From: Halobacteriales archaeon QS_5_68_33
Lineage (GTDB): Archaea; Halobacteriota; Halobacteria; Halobacteriales; Haloarculaceae
Assembly: GCA_003023785.1 (NCBI GenBank)
Contig: PXRS01000077.1
Span: 1-57,032 of the forward strand
Direction of reading: 5' to 3'
Length of the DNA: 57,032 bases
Part shown: positions 50,381 through 57,032 of the stretch, in pieces
How positions within the stretch are numbered: position 1 is the stretch's first letter
How the letters are laid out: each line of letters opens with the position of its first letter
Program-made: the position numbers and the translations under genes
Notes under the pieces: generated by a model
Told to the model about the DNA's origin: nothing
Databases searched by the model: none
The model's input: only the letters and a program-made list of their open reading frames with translations

Positions 50381-51232
50381 TCACTCCAGCCGGCCGCGCC
50401 GCCAGTCCTCGGTGTCGGGCACCTGGTTCATCGTGTAGATGTGGACGCCGCGGATACCGTACTCCGGGTCGGTGGCGTGGGGTGCGAGGCCGTCGATGAG
50501 TTTGTCGGGTTCGTACTTGCCGCGCGAGCCGACGAGCTGTCGAATGAACCCGACGAGTCCGGTCGTCTTCTGGACGAAACTGATCGAGTCGCCGACGCCG
50601 ACCTTCTGTGCGACGCCGACCATCTTCTGGTATTTCATCACGCCCGGGATGCCCACCTCGACGGGCAACTCGACCCCCCGCTCGCGGGTCGACTCGATCC
50701 ACGTCACGATGTCGGCGGGGTCGAAACAGAGCTGCGTGGTGATGTAGGTCGCGTGGGGCGCTTTCTTCGCCATCGCGTCCTGGAGCGTCTCGTCCGAGAG
50801 GAAGTCGTGGCCCTCGGGATAGCCCGTGATGCCCACGCCGTCGAACTCGTAGCCCAGGTCTTCGAGGGCGACGAGCAGGTCGTGGGCCGACTCGAACTCG
50901 CCGGCGGGTTCCTCGCGGTCGCCACCGGGGACGAAGACGTCGTCGACGCCGGCCTCGACGAGGCGGCCGGCGACCTCGTCGAGGTGGTCGTCGTCCTCGA
51001 CGTAGCGCGCCGCGACGTGGGGGACGACCTCGTAGCCCGCCGCAGCGGCTTTCTCGGTCCACTCGATCGTCGCCCCGAGCCCCAGCGTGGGCGAGGTCGT
51101 GATCGCGATGGTCGCGCCGTCCGGGAGGTGGACCATCTGGTCGCCGAAGCTGTCGAACGGCATCAGTTCGAACCGCGGGTCGGCGAGCAGTGCCCTCGCG
51201 CCGTCTGCCGTCGTCGGTGTGTCCAGTGACAT
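50381..51232 (-). CDS. Methylenetetrahydrofolate reductase-like protein
   Basis: 283 residues, a TIM-barrel like MetF: 'TIAITTSPTLGLGATIEWTEKAAAAGYEVVPHVAARYVED' (about 40-79), 'VDDVFVPGGDREEPAGEFESAHDLL' (about 95-119), 'FDGVGITGYPEGHDFL' and 'HATYITTQLCFDPADIVTWI' (about 155-174). It lacks the opening Glu motif of E. coli MetF, so it may be a divergent reductase that interconverts 5,10-methylene- and 5-methyl-folate. Its closeness to a GcvT-like demethylase supports a one-carbon role. I chose ATG 51232. Confidence 0.75.
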   Translation of the reverse strand: MSLDTPTTADGARALLADPRFELMPFDSFGDQMVHLPDGATIAITTSPTLGLGATIEWTEKAAAAGYEVVPHVAARYVEDDDHLDEVAGRLVEAGVDDVFVPGGDREEPAGEFESAHDLLVALEDLGYEFDGVGITGYPEGHDFLSDETLQDAMAKKAPHATYITTQLCFDPADIVTWIESTRERGVELPVEVGIPGVMKYQKMVGVAQKVGVGDSISFVQKTTGLVGFIRQLVGSRGKYEPDKLIDGLAPHATDPEYGIRGVHIYTMNQVPDTEDWRRGRLE

Positions 51233-51614
51233 GGGTTGGGAGGCCGGCCCGCGGGACACGTCGCCCGCGTCGCCGGGTTCGTCCTTCCGGTAACACGGTG
51301 GAGGCCACAATTAGGTCTTTCCCGGACCCGCCGGGAGCGTCGCCGAGCGGGGTCTCTGACCGCCGGACGGACGACTCCCGGCGGGTCGCACGCTCACGGC
51401 GGGCAACGCCTGACAACCGCCGGATACGTTGTGGAGTCGGGAGTCCCCGCGGGGTCGGTCGCGCCCGAAACCGGCAGCAAGCACCCGATTTCGGAGCGGT
51501 CGACCGGATGGTCTCCCGTGAGCCTTATTGGTCGATCCGGTGACTGACCACCAGCGCATCGCGGGCCGGCCGCCGCGGACGGCGGTGTCCGGCGCGGCGG
51601 TGCGGGGACAGACC
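51233..51614. other. Intergenic region between divergent MetF-like and ilvA genes
   Basis: No credible gene. It holds an AT-rich ccacaattaggtc (about 51307-51319), a promoter candidate for the MetF-like gene with a leader of about 50 bases, and ccttattgg (51523-51531), a promoter candidate for threonine dehydratase. No palindromic A-F element is present. Confidence 0.45.
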
Positions 51615-52874
51615 ATGGCTCGGGACACCGCGGAGACGGTCACGTACGCAGACATCGAGGCCGCGCGGGAGCGACTCGACGACCCGTCGGTCGTCACGGA
51701 GACGCCGGTCGACCGCAGCACCGCCCTCGAATCGATGACGGGCGCCGCCGAGGTGTCGCTGAAACTCGAACACCTCCAGTGGACGGGGTCGTTCAAGACA
51801 CGCGGCGCCTACAACAAGATCCGGCGACTCGCCGAATCGGGCGGCGTCGACCGCGTCGTCGCGGCCAGCGCCGGCAACCACGCCCAGGGCGTGGCCCTCG
51901 CGGCGAGCACGCTCGGCGTCGACGCCACCGTCGTCATGCCGACGACGGCCCCACAGACCAAGGTCGAGGCGACGCGGGGGTACGGCGCGTCCGTCGAACT
52001 CGTCGGGAAGGACTTCCAGGCGGCCACGACCCACGCGAAAGACCTCGTCGCGGGGACGGACGCGATGTTCGTCCACGCGTTCGACGACCCCGCCATCGTC
52101 GCCGGGCAGGGCACGCTCGGCGTCGAGATGTACGAGGACCGCCCGTCGGTCGAGACGGTCGTCGTCCCCATCGGCGGGGGCGGGCTCATCGGCGGCATCG
52201 CCACCGCCTTCGCCGAATTGCGCCCGGAGACCCGCGTCGTCGGCGTCCAGGCCGAGGGCGCGGCGACGGTGCCCGACAGCCTCGACAAGGGGACGCCACA
52301 GACCTTAGAGGAGGTCGACACCATCGCCGACGGCATCGCGACCGGCGGGGTCTCCGAGCTGACGCTGGGACTCATCGAGCGCCACGTCGACGAGGTAGTC
52401 ACCGTGACCAACGGCGAGATAGCCGACGCCGTCCTGCTGTTGCTGGAGCGGGCGAAACAGGTCGTCGAAGGGGCCGGCGCGGCGGCCGTCGCAGCTGTCC
52501 GGAGCGACGACCTCGACGTCTCGGGCGAGCACGTGATGCCGCTGCTCTGTGGCGGCAACCTCGACATGACGATGCTGCGGACGGTGCTGGTCCACGCGCT
52601 GGCGCGCCGCCGGCAGGTCATCCGGGTGCGGGTCCGCATCGAGGACCGCCCGGGGAAGATGGCCGACATCTCGGCGGCCATCGCCGACCAGGGCGCCAAC
52701 ATCCAGACCGTGCGCCACGACCGGGCGCTGGAGGACCTGGACGTCGGGGAAGCCTACCTCATCTTCCAGGTCGAAACCAGCGGCGCCGACCACGCCCGCC
52801 GCGTCGTCGCGGCCATCGCCGACCACGGCTACGACGTCTCCGTCGTCACCCACCCCGGCGCCGACGGGAACTGA
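51615..52874 (+). CDS. ilvA: Threonine dehydratase (ammonia-lyase), ACT-domain form
   Basis: 419 residues. The PLP Lys is in GSFKTRGAYNK (about 57-67), the Asn loop is SAGNHAQGVA, and the glycine-rich PLP-phosphate loop is PIGGGGLIGGIA. A C-terminal ACT domain (about 335-415) begins 'VIRVRVRIEDRPGKMADISAAIADQGANI', so it should be allosterically controlled. It deaminates threonine to 2-oxobutyrate for isoleucine synthesis or catabolism. ATG 51615 fits the family start; earlier in-frame codons add a leader of about 29 residues. Confidence 0.92.
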   Translation: MARDTAETVTYADIEAARERLDDPSVVTETPVDRSTALESMTGAAEVSLKLEHLQWTGSFKTRGAYNKIRRLAESGGVDRVVAASAGNHAQGVALAASTLGVDATVVMPTTAPQTKVEATRGYGASVELVGKDFQAATTHAKDLVAGTDAMFVHAFDDPAIVAGQGTLGVEMYEDRPSVETVVVPIGGGGLIGGIATAFAELRPETRVVGVQAEGAATVPDSLDKGTPQTLEEVDTIADGIATGGVSELTLGLIERHVDEVVTVTNGEIADAVLLLLERAKQVVEGAGAAAVAAVRSDDLDVSGEHVMPLLCGGNLDMTMLRTVLVHALARRRQVIRVRVRIEDRPGKMADISAAIADQGANIQTVRHDRALEDLDVGEAYLIFQVETSGADHARRVVAAIADHGYDVSVVTHPGADGN

Positions 52875-52947
52875 CCCGACGAAACCGCGTGACCCGCGAG
52901 CCGGCGTGATCCCGCGAAACCGTGTTGCGCTCCCCCGGAGTCGCGTG

Positions 52948-53026
52948 AGACTGCCGGCTGTAAATCCGGAAAGGTCTCGCCGCCCCGGGGCGACGGATGT
53001 CCTTACGAAGTGACAGCCGGCAGCAT
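52948..53026 (+). mobile_element. Palindromic element A4, degraded
   Basis: 79 bp. Arms agactgccggctgtaa / tgacagccggcagcat each carry changes from the A consensus, and the core reads cgccgccccggggcgacgg. Flanks are TGA (52946-52948) and TGG (53026-53028). It is the most diverged A copy, so probably the oldest, and it is not in a B element or at a stop codon. Confidence 0.75.
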
Positions 53027-53063
53027 GGCTTCTCCCGGACCGGGCGGCCGGCTCCGCAGGGGG

Positions 53064-53075
53064 AAATATTTAAAC
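53064..53075 (+). promoter_or_regulatory. Strong TATA-like box upstream of BCCT gene
   Basis: aaatatttaaac is the most AT-rich promoter-like box in the window; a second box follows 35 bases on (53099-53106). The long distance to the start codon suggests a regulated leader. Confidence 0.45.
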
Positions 53076-53307
53076 ACCCGAATAGTTACGGATGAACGTT
53101 TATATGAAATCCTCGGGTTGGGTGTGATGAGGGATTGCTTCGTGTTAGCTGGTGGCAAGGTCGGTGCCGTCGGCGGTCGCGACGACGGGCGGGGTAGCGC
53201 GTCGCAAATAACCGTGGAAAAGCGTCCGCGAAAGCGAAGACGACCGCGCGAGGCGAGAGACAACATGTACACGACACACGCGATAGCGACCGAACGGGAG
53301 GTACAGA

Positions 53308-55080
53308 ATGACTGACGGAGAGGACGAGGCGGTCGGCGAGATGTCGGACGGACTCCAGGTGGAGCTGTTCCACCCGGACTCGGACCGCGAACCGGGCGAC
53401 ACCAACATCCAGAAATGGGGGTTCGACATCCACCCGGTGGTGTTCCCCATCGCGCTGGGCATCATCGCGCTGTTCATTGCCGTGACGGTCCTGCTGGGCG
53501 ACACGGCCAAAGGCATCTACGAGGGCATCTTCAATTTCATCGGCGCCAACTTCGGCTGGTTCTACCTGCTGGTCGTGAACGTCTTTATCGTCGTCCTGCT
53601 GTACTTCGCGCTGAGCAAGTACGGAAACATCAGGATCGGCGGCGTCGAGGCCGAGAAGGAGTTCAGCAACTTCTCGTGGATGGCGATGCTGTTCAGCGCC
53701 GGCATGGGGATCGGCCTCATGTTCTTCAGCGTATTGGAACCCGTTTTCTACTTCTCCAACGTGCCGGGCTTTTGGGGCGCCGAGGCGGGGACCGGCGCGG
53801 CGGCGTCGGCGGCGATGGCCCAGACGTTCTTCCACTGGGGCTTTCACCCGTGGGCGATCTACGGGCTGGTCGGCCTCGGGCTGGCCTTCTTCTCGTTCAA
53901 CCGGGGGTTACCGCTGACGTTCCGGTCGATCTTCTGGCCCCTGCTGGGCGAGCGGATCTACGGCTGGCCCGGCCACATCATCGACCTCGTGACGGTGTTC
54001 GCGACGCTGTTCGGCCTGGCGACCTCGCTGGGGCTGGGCGTCGCGCAGGTCAACACCGGCTTCGAGTACGTCGGCACCGAGATCCTCGGCGTCGTCGCGA
54101 GCGTGCCGAACAACACCGGCTCGCAGATACTCATCATCGCGGGCATCACCGCAATCGCGACGCTGTCGGTCGCCGCCGGCCTCGACGGCGGCGTCAAGCG
54201 CCTGAGCACGCTCAACCTCTACCTGATGCTCGCGCTGCTCGGGTTCCTGCTGGTCGTCGGCCCCAGCATCTTCATCTTCGGCGCCTGGGTCGAGGGCCTG
54301 GGCGCGTACTTCGGCAACATCCTCGAACTCGGCTTCTTCCGCGGGACGATGGGCGCCGGCGGCGGCACCGTCACCGCCTGGACCGTGTTCTACTGGGGCT
54401 GGTGGATCGCCTGGTCGCCGTTCGTCGGGATGTTCATCGCGCGCATCTCGAAGGGTCGGACCGTCCGCGAGTTCGTCCTCGGCGTGCTGTTCCTGCCGTC
54501 GCTGTTCTCGACCGTCTGGCTGTCGACGTTCGGCGGGAGCGCGCTGCGCGACTCCGTCGTCGGCGATGGCTCCGGCGCCGTCGTGGGCGCCTACAACGAA
54601 CTCGGGTACGGGGCTTTCGAGACGCTCGGCATGTTCGTGATGCTGGAGCAGTACCCGCTGGGCGCCATCTCGGCGTCGCTCGCGACGTTCCTGGTGATGA
54701 CCTTCTTCGTCACCTCGTCGGACTCGGGGTCGCTGGTCATCGACCACCTGACCTCCGGGGGCAAACACGACGTGCCGAAGACCCAGCGCATCTTCTGGGC
54801 GGTTACCGAGGGCGCCGTCGCCGCCATCCTGCTGTGGGGCGGCGGCCTCACCGCCCTGCGGACCGCCTCGGTCTCGACCGGGCTGCCCTTCGCCGTCATC
54901 CTGACGCTGATGTGTTACACCGTCTACAAGGGCCTCAAAAACGAGTACGAGATCCTCGAATCCGAGGAGTTCGCCGAGACGATCGAGGAGATCACCGGTG
55001 AGGAGGACGTCGACGTGGTCACGACCGGCAGCGAGACCGTGACCGACATCACCGAGAGCGACGACGCGCCCGGCGACTGA
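53308..55080 (+). CDS. BCCT-family betaine/choline/carnitine transporter
   Basis: 590 residues with about 12 transmembrane helices. An acidic N-terminal tail precedes 'WGFDIHPVVFPIALGIIALFIAV'. The BCCT signature region 'WTVFYWGWWIAWSPFVGMFIARISKGRT' (about 355-382) and the aromatic substrate box around 'AQTFFHWGFHPWAIYG' (about 172-187) are present, as is 'GMGIGLMFFSVLEPVFYF' (about 133-150). Family members import glycine betaine, choline, carnitine or DMSP by ion symport. The C-terminal tail is acidic and possibly osmo-regulatory. An unusual Shine-Dalgarno (ggaggt) precedes ATG 53308. Confidence 0.92.
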   Translation: MTDGEDEAVGEMSDGLQVELFHPDSDREPGDTNIQKWGFDIHPVVFPIALGIIALFIAVTVLLGDTAKGIYEGIFNFIGANFGWFYLLVVNVFIVVLLYFALSKYGNIRIGGVEAEKEFSNFSWMAMLFSAGMGIGLMFFSVLEPVFYFSNVPGFWGAEAGTGAAASAAMAQTFFHWGFHPWAIYGLVGLGLAFFSFNRGLPLTFRSIFWPLLGERIYGWPGHIIDLVTVFATLFGLATSLGLGVAQVNTGFEYVGTEILGVVASVPNNTGSQILIIAGITAIATLSVAAGLDGGVKRLSTLNLYLMLALLGFLLVVGPSIFIFGAWVEGLGAYFGNILELGFFRGTMGAGGGTVTAWTVFYWGWWIAWSPFVGMFIARISKGRTVREFVLGVLFLPSLFSTVWLSTFGGSALRDSVVGDGSGAVVGAYNELGYGAFETLGMFVMLEQYPLGAISASLATFLVMTFFVTSSDSGSLVIDHLTSGGKHDVPKTQRIFWAVTEGAVAAILLWGGGLTALRTASVSTGLPFAVILTLMCYTVYKGLKNEYEILESEEFAETIEEITGEEDVDVVTTGSETVTDITESDDAPGD

Positions 55081-55102
55081 CGCCGTTTCGCGACTGCCCG
55101 CG

Positions 55103-55107
55103 TTTTT
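55103..55107 (+). terminator. T-run after BCCT gene
   Basis: cgcgtttttctc lies 23-27 bases after the stop, a typical oligo-T archaeal terminator. Confidence 0.4.
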
Positions 55108-55234
55108 CTCACGCCGCGGTGGAACCCCGCGAAGCGGTACCAGCGACTCAGACGGATCCGTGGGGGCAATCACCGGACCGACCGCACGTCGTCGCCCGGT
55201 CGGACCAGTAGGGCGCTACGGCGACCCGTTTCAT

Positions 55235-55340
55235 GGTGTTTCTCACGAGCATTTCCCGGTGAGTCGGTCAGGTCACCGGGTGACAGCGTTTCTCCGGACC
55301 GGACTGGCGGGGTATCGTCGGATCTCTCGCGAGAAATATC
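55235..55340 (+). mobile_element. Palindromic-ended element D, copy 2
   Basis: 106 bp, the same length as copy 1 and about 90% identical to its reverse complement. Ends are ggtgtttctcacgag and ctcgcgagaaatatc, more degraded than in copy 1. The last four bases overlap the start of element E. The spacer 55108-55234 before it holds no gene. Confidence 0.72.
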
Positions 55341-55449
55341 CACCCGGACGTGATTTGCTCAACTCGTGCCGTCACGGACCCAGCGTATTACGAGCCGAAC
55401 TCACCGATCTGGTGTCGTGACACGTAACGGGGTCGCGTCCGGGTGGATA
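55337..55449 (+). mobile_element. Palindromic-ended element E, single copy
   Basis: 113 bp bounded by perfect 14-bp inverted repeats tatccacccggacg / cgtccgggtggata. The interior is unrelated to A-D and encodes no clear protein. Its position directly between D and C makes a mobile origin likely, but it is seen only once here. Confidence 0.55.
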
Positions 55450-55451
55450 CT

Positions 55452-55561
55452 ATACTGTCGGACACAAGTACGTGAACGTGCCCGTCGACGTTCGGGGACA
55501 TGCATCTCGAAGACCCCGAAACAGTCATCGGAGCGGTAGCATCACTTGTGTCCGACAGTAT
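55452..55561 (+). mobile_element. Palindromic-ended element C, copy 2
   Basis: 110 bp with perfect 18-bp arms, as in copy 1, same orientation, about five differences in 110. It is flanked by TA on each side. Only three bases separate it from element B8. Confidence 0.82.
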
Positions 55562-55564
55562 AAC

Positions 55565-55640
55565 ACACGGTCGGTTGTAACTGTGTACCGATGATTCGCC
55601 GGGCGGGCGAAACTCGGAAATGACTGACAACCGACCGTGT
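55565..55640 (+). mobile_element. Palindromic element B8
   Basis: 76 bp with arms acacggtcggttgt / acaaccgaccgtgt: both tips carry the matching change (ac...gt), so the inverted repeat is still perfect. The interior is changed (gtgtaccgatgattcgccgggcgggcgaaactcgg). The right flank TCA (55640-55642) is the stop codon of the minus-strand membrane gene; the left flank is ACA. Confidence 0.78.
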
Positions 55641-55864
55641 CAGTAGTAGTCCCACTCGTCGTCCTCGCTGCCCTGTCTGATCTCGTCCTCGCTCTCCTCC
55701 GGGTCGCGGTCCTCGGGCCACTCGACGCCGCCCCGCAGACTCTTGTAGGCGTACGCCGCGAGGGCCGCGACCATGAGGACGAGGAGCAGCGACGCGGCGA
55801 CGGACACGGCGCCGCCCACCGACTCCATCAGCCCGCCGCCCGCCTGGAGTGTCGCGCCTGCCAT
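55640..55864 (-). CDS. Small single-helix membrane protein
   Basis: 74 residues: a short Ala/Gly-rich N-terminus, one transmembrane helix (about 20-43), then an acidic tail (EWPEDRDPEESEDEIRQGSEDDEWDYY). Topology is probably outside-in, by the basic KSLR after the helix. No family recognised. Its stop codon is the right flank of element B8. Confidence 0.65.
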   Translation of the reverse strand: MAGATLQAGGGLMESVGGAVSVAASLLLVLMVAALAAYAYKSLRGGVEWPEDRDPEESEDEIRQGSEDDEWDYY

Positions 55865-55913
55865 ACGCGACCTAGGCGGGCCGCCTTGAAGTGCCTTCGC
55901 CGAGCCGCTGGCC

Positions 55914-56555
55914 TCACCCGTCCCCCTGGGCCACGACCGGACGCGAGCGGTGGACCCAGGTCCGGGTCGGCCCGCCGACGCCGACGGCCGCGACGAGAAC
56001 CAACGCGGCGAAGGCCGCCCCCGCAGGCAGGAGGAACCAGCTGGCCGCGCTGGCGCTCGCGGCCAGCGCGAGCCCGTGCTGCGGCCGCCGGGGACCCCAC
56101 AGGCCCGTCAGGAGCGTCCCGACGACGAGGAGCCCGAACGCGCTCACGAGCGCCAGGCCGCCGACGAGCACGAGCGCCGCCAGCGCGCCCAGCGGCGTGG
56201 CCGCGACGCCCAGCTGGGCCAGCATGTTGTTCGTATAGAAGCCCGCGAAGGCGACGAGCGCGTACGCACAGGACCCGTAGACGATGGCGACGGCCGGCCG
56301 CCCCAGCGTGTCGTCGACCGCACGGTCGACCAGGCGTTCGCGCCGGGACAGGAACGCGCCACCCAGCAGCCCGACGAGGAGAAACGACCCGGCGGCACGC
56401 GCCGCAGGCGGCGTGCCGGCCACGGTCGACGGTCCCAGCGTCTGCCCGGCCGCGACGCCGGGGACCGTCGCCAGCACCGCGACGGCCGCAATCCCCGGTC
56501 GCGTCGCGGACGCCGTGGCGGCCGCCCTGACACCTCCTCGCAAACCGGATCGCAT
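55914..56555 (-). CDS. Hypothetical multi-pass membrane protein
   Basis: 213 residues, Ala/Gly/Leu rich, with about six hydrophobic helices (about 18-38, 52-68, 90-108, 122-145, 148-170, 178-198) and a basic loop SRRERLVDR. No recognised domain. It is on the same strand as the small membrane protein at 55640-55864 (gap 49 bases), so the two may be an operon. Confidence 0.65.
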   Translation of the reverse strand: MRSGLRGGVRAAATASATRPGIAAVAVLATVPGVAAGQTLGPSTVAGTPPAARAAGSFLLVGLLGGAFLSRRERLVDRAVDDTLGRPAVAIVYGSCAYALVAFAGFYTNNMLAQLGVAATPLGALAALVLVGGLALVSAFGLLVVGTLLTGLWGPRRPQHGLALAASASAASWFLLPAGAAFAALVLVAAVGVGGPTRTWVHRSRPVVAQGDG

Positions 56556-56631
56556 GGGCCACCCAGCGCGCCCCGGAGTGAAAACCTGTCGATGGGCCGT
56601 CCCGGGTCGGCGCTCACGACCGGCGACGAGC

Positions 56632-56639
56632 TATTTATC
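56632..56639 (+). promoter_or_regulatory. TATA-like box for the zinc-ribbon gene
   Basis: tatttatc lies 25-32 bases upstream of GTG 56664, a leaderless arrangement. Confidence 0.5.
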
Positions 56640-56663
56640 GGGATTCGTCCCCAACGACAGATA

Positions 56664-57032
56664 GTGACCGGCGTGTTACAGGCTGTGGTTTCGGGGATCA
56701 AGCGGGTCGGCGAGCGCCTAGCCGCGCCGTTCCGGCGCGGGGACGGCCCCAACAAGTTCCGCCTGTCGAGCATGGACACCGCGACCACAACCATCGACGG
56801 GTCCGTCGGCTGGCGCAACCGACCGCCCGCGCTGCTGACCTGTCCCCGGTGTGGCGACGAGATATACCAGGCGAACGCCCGCGACGAGATCGACTGCCCT
56901 CACTGCGTCGAGATGGTCGATCCCGAGGAGTTCGCCGACCTGGAGTTGCTCGCCATGGAGTGTCCCGTCTGCCGGAACCGGATGCGACACGGCCAGCGAC
57001 ACCCCGAGCGCTTCGACTTCCCCGAGTGGGCC
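56664..57032 (+). CDS. Zinc-ribbon protein, 5' part
   Basis: 123 codons from GTG to the end of the window without a stop. Two pairs of CxxC-type knuckles are visible: CPRCGDE (about 60-66) with CPHC (about 78-81), and CPVC (about 99-102), suggesting at least one complete zinc ribbon and a partial second. The N-terminus is amphipathic and basic (VVSGIKRVGERLAAPFRRG). Function unknown; the remaining part lies outside. Confidence 0.65.
   Translation, partial: MTGVLQAVVSGIKRVGERLAAPFRRGDGPNKFRLSSMDTATTTIDGSVGWRNRPPALLTCPRCGDEIYQANARDEIDCPHCVEMVDPEEFADLELLAMECPVCRNRMRHGQRHPERFDFPEWA

Larger units (their letters stand above)
52875..53307. other. Leader and regulatory region of the BCCT transporter gene
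   Basis: Contents: element A4 (52948-53026), then two AT-rich boxes, aaatatttaaac (53064-53075) and tttatatg (53099-53106), about 235 and 205 bases before ATG 53308. Either would give a leader of about 175-215 bases. A good Shine-Dalgarno (ggaggt, 53297-53302) precedes the start. A 101-codon frame through the region overlaps the transporter start and looks fortuitous. Confidence 0.5.

Noticed and set aside
53010-53315. A 101-codon frame before the BCCT gene
   Set aside because: It begins inside element A4, overlaps the transporter start, and its composition is basic and unlike haloarchaeal proteins.
55173-55206. ggaccgaccg...cggtcggacc as a further B element
   Set aside because: The arms are shorter, do not match the B tips and no TNA repeat flanks them.
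14334-55640. The repeated palindromes as a CRISPR array
   Set aside because: Copies are kilobases apart, differ in length and orientation, and have no regular spacers or cas genes.

Overview
The window is chromosomal DNA from a halophilic archaeon (class Halobacteria). The evidence is about 65-70% GC, strongly acidic proteins, twin-arginine lipoproteins, leaderless promoters (TATA-like box 25-35 bases before the start codon), and archaeal genes: L21e, RpoF, EF-1 beta, KsgA with DUF655, a DGGGP-synthase-like UbiA enzyme, a geranylgeranyl reductase, KorAB and a double-domain CheC. I do not assign a genus.

Layout. 1-178: end of ndk. 180-2350: a lower-GC patch with two lipoproteins and a membrane-anchored winged-helix regulator. 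2385-8980: an epimerase-fold protein, an APH-family kinase, then a Yip1 / CARDB / MacB-type ABC operon. 9153-11352: two adjacent MetE-like genes. 11478-14942: conserved information-processing genes (HemK2, KsgA, DUF655, RpoF, L21e; EF-1 beta with a zinc-finger mini-protein). 15082-20317: a flavin reductase, korAB, photolyase. 20496-25290: archaeal lipid synthesis (UbiA, GGR) and surface/membrane proteins. 25384-35281: chemotaxis block (cheY-cheC-cheD and cheW on the minus strand, cheB-cheA-cheR on the plus strand) with a decayed gene after cheR, a KaiC-like ATPase and a small regulator. 36067-36151: tRNA-Leu(UAA). 36424-42985: a five-gene peptide-type ABC importer. 43078-45973: ArsR-type regulator plus heavy-metal P-type ATPase, lower in GC. 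46182-47969: hybrid histidine kinase. 48204-55080: GcvT-like methyltransferase, PH-like protein, MetF-like protein, threonine dehydratase and a BCCT osmolyte transporter. 55640-57032: membrane proteins and a partial zinc-ribbon gene.

The most unusual content is non-coding. At least 18 short palindromic elements and remnants lie between the genes. Two related subfamilies of about 80 bp (called A and B here) have arms atactgccggctgtaa and atacggtcggttgt. They are flanked by 3-bp direct repeats, mostly of the form TNA, and very often that TNA is the stop codon of the adjoining gene. Two A copies sit inside B copies next to the same B arm, and a third abuts a B arm fragment. One B copy is a 36-bp deletion form and one element is an A/B hybrid. 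B or B-plus-A copies bracket the metal-resistance pair, and one B arm supplies the last codons of the ATPase. Two further families (C, 110 bp; D, 106 bp) occur together at two loci 27 kb apart. No transposase gene is visible, so if these elements move, they do so with help from elsewhere.

Working hypotheses: the A/B elements are non-autonomous mobile palindromes that prefer stop codons and may now act as 3'-end hairpins; and 48204-55080 may take up and demethylate a methylated osmolyte through folate. Both are inferences from sequence reading alone; no searches were run.
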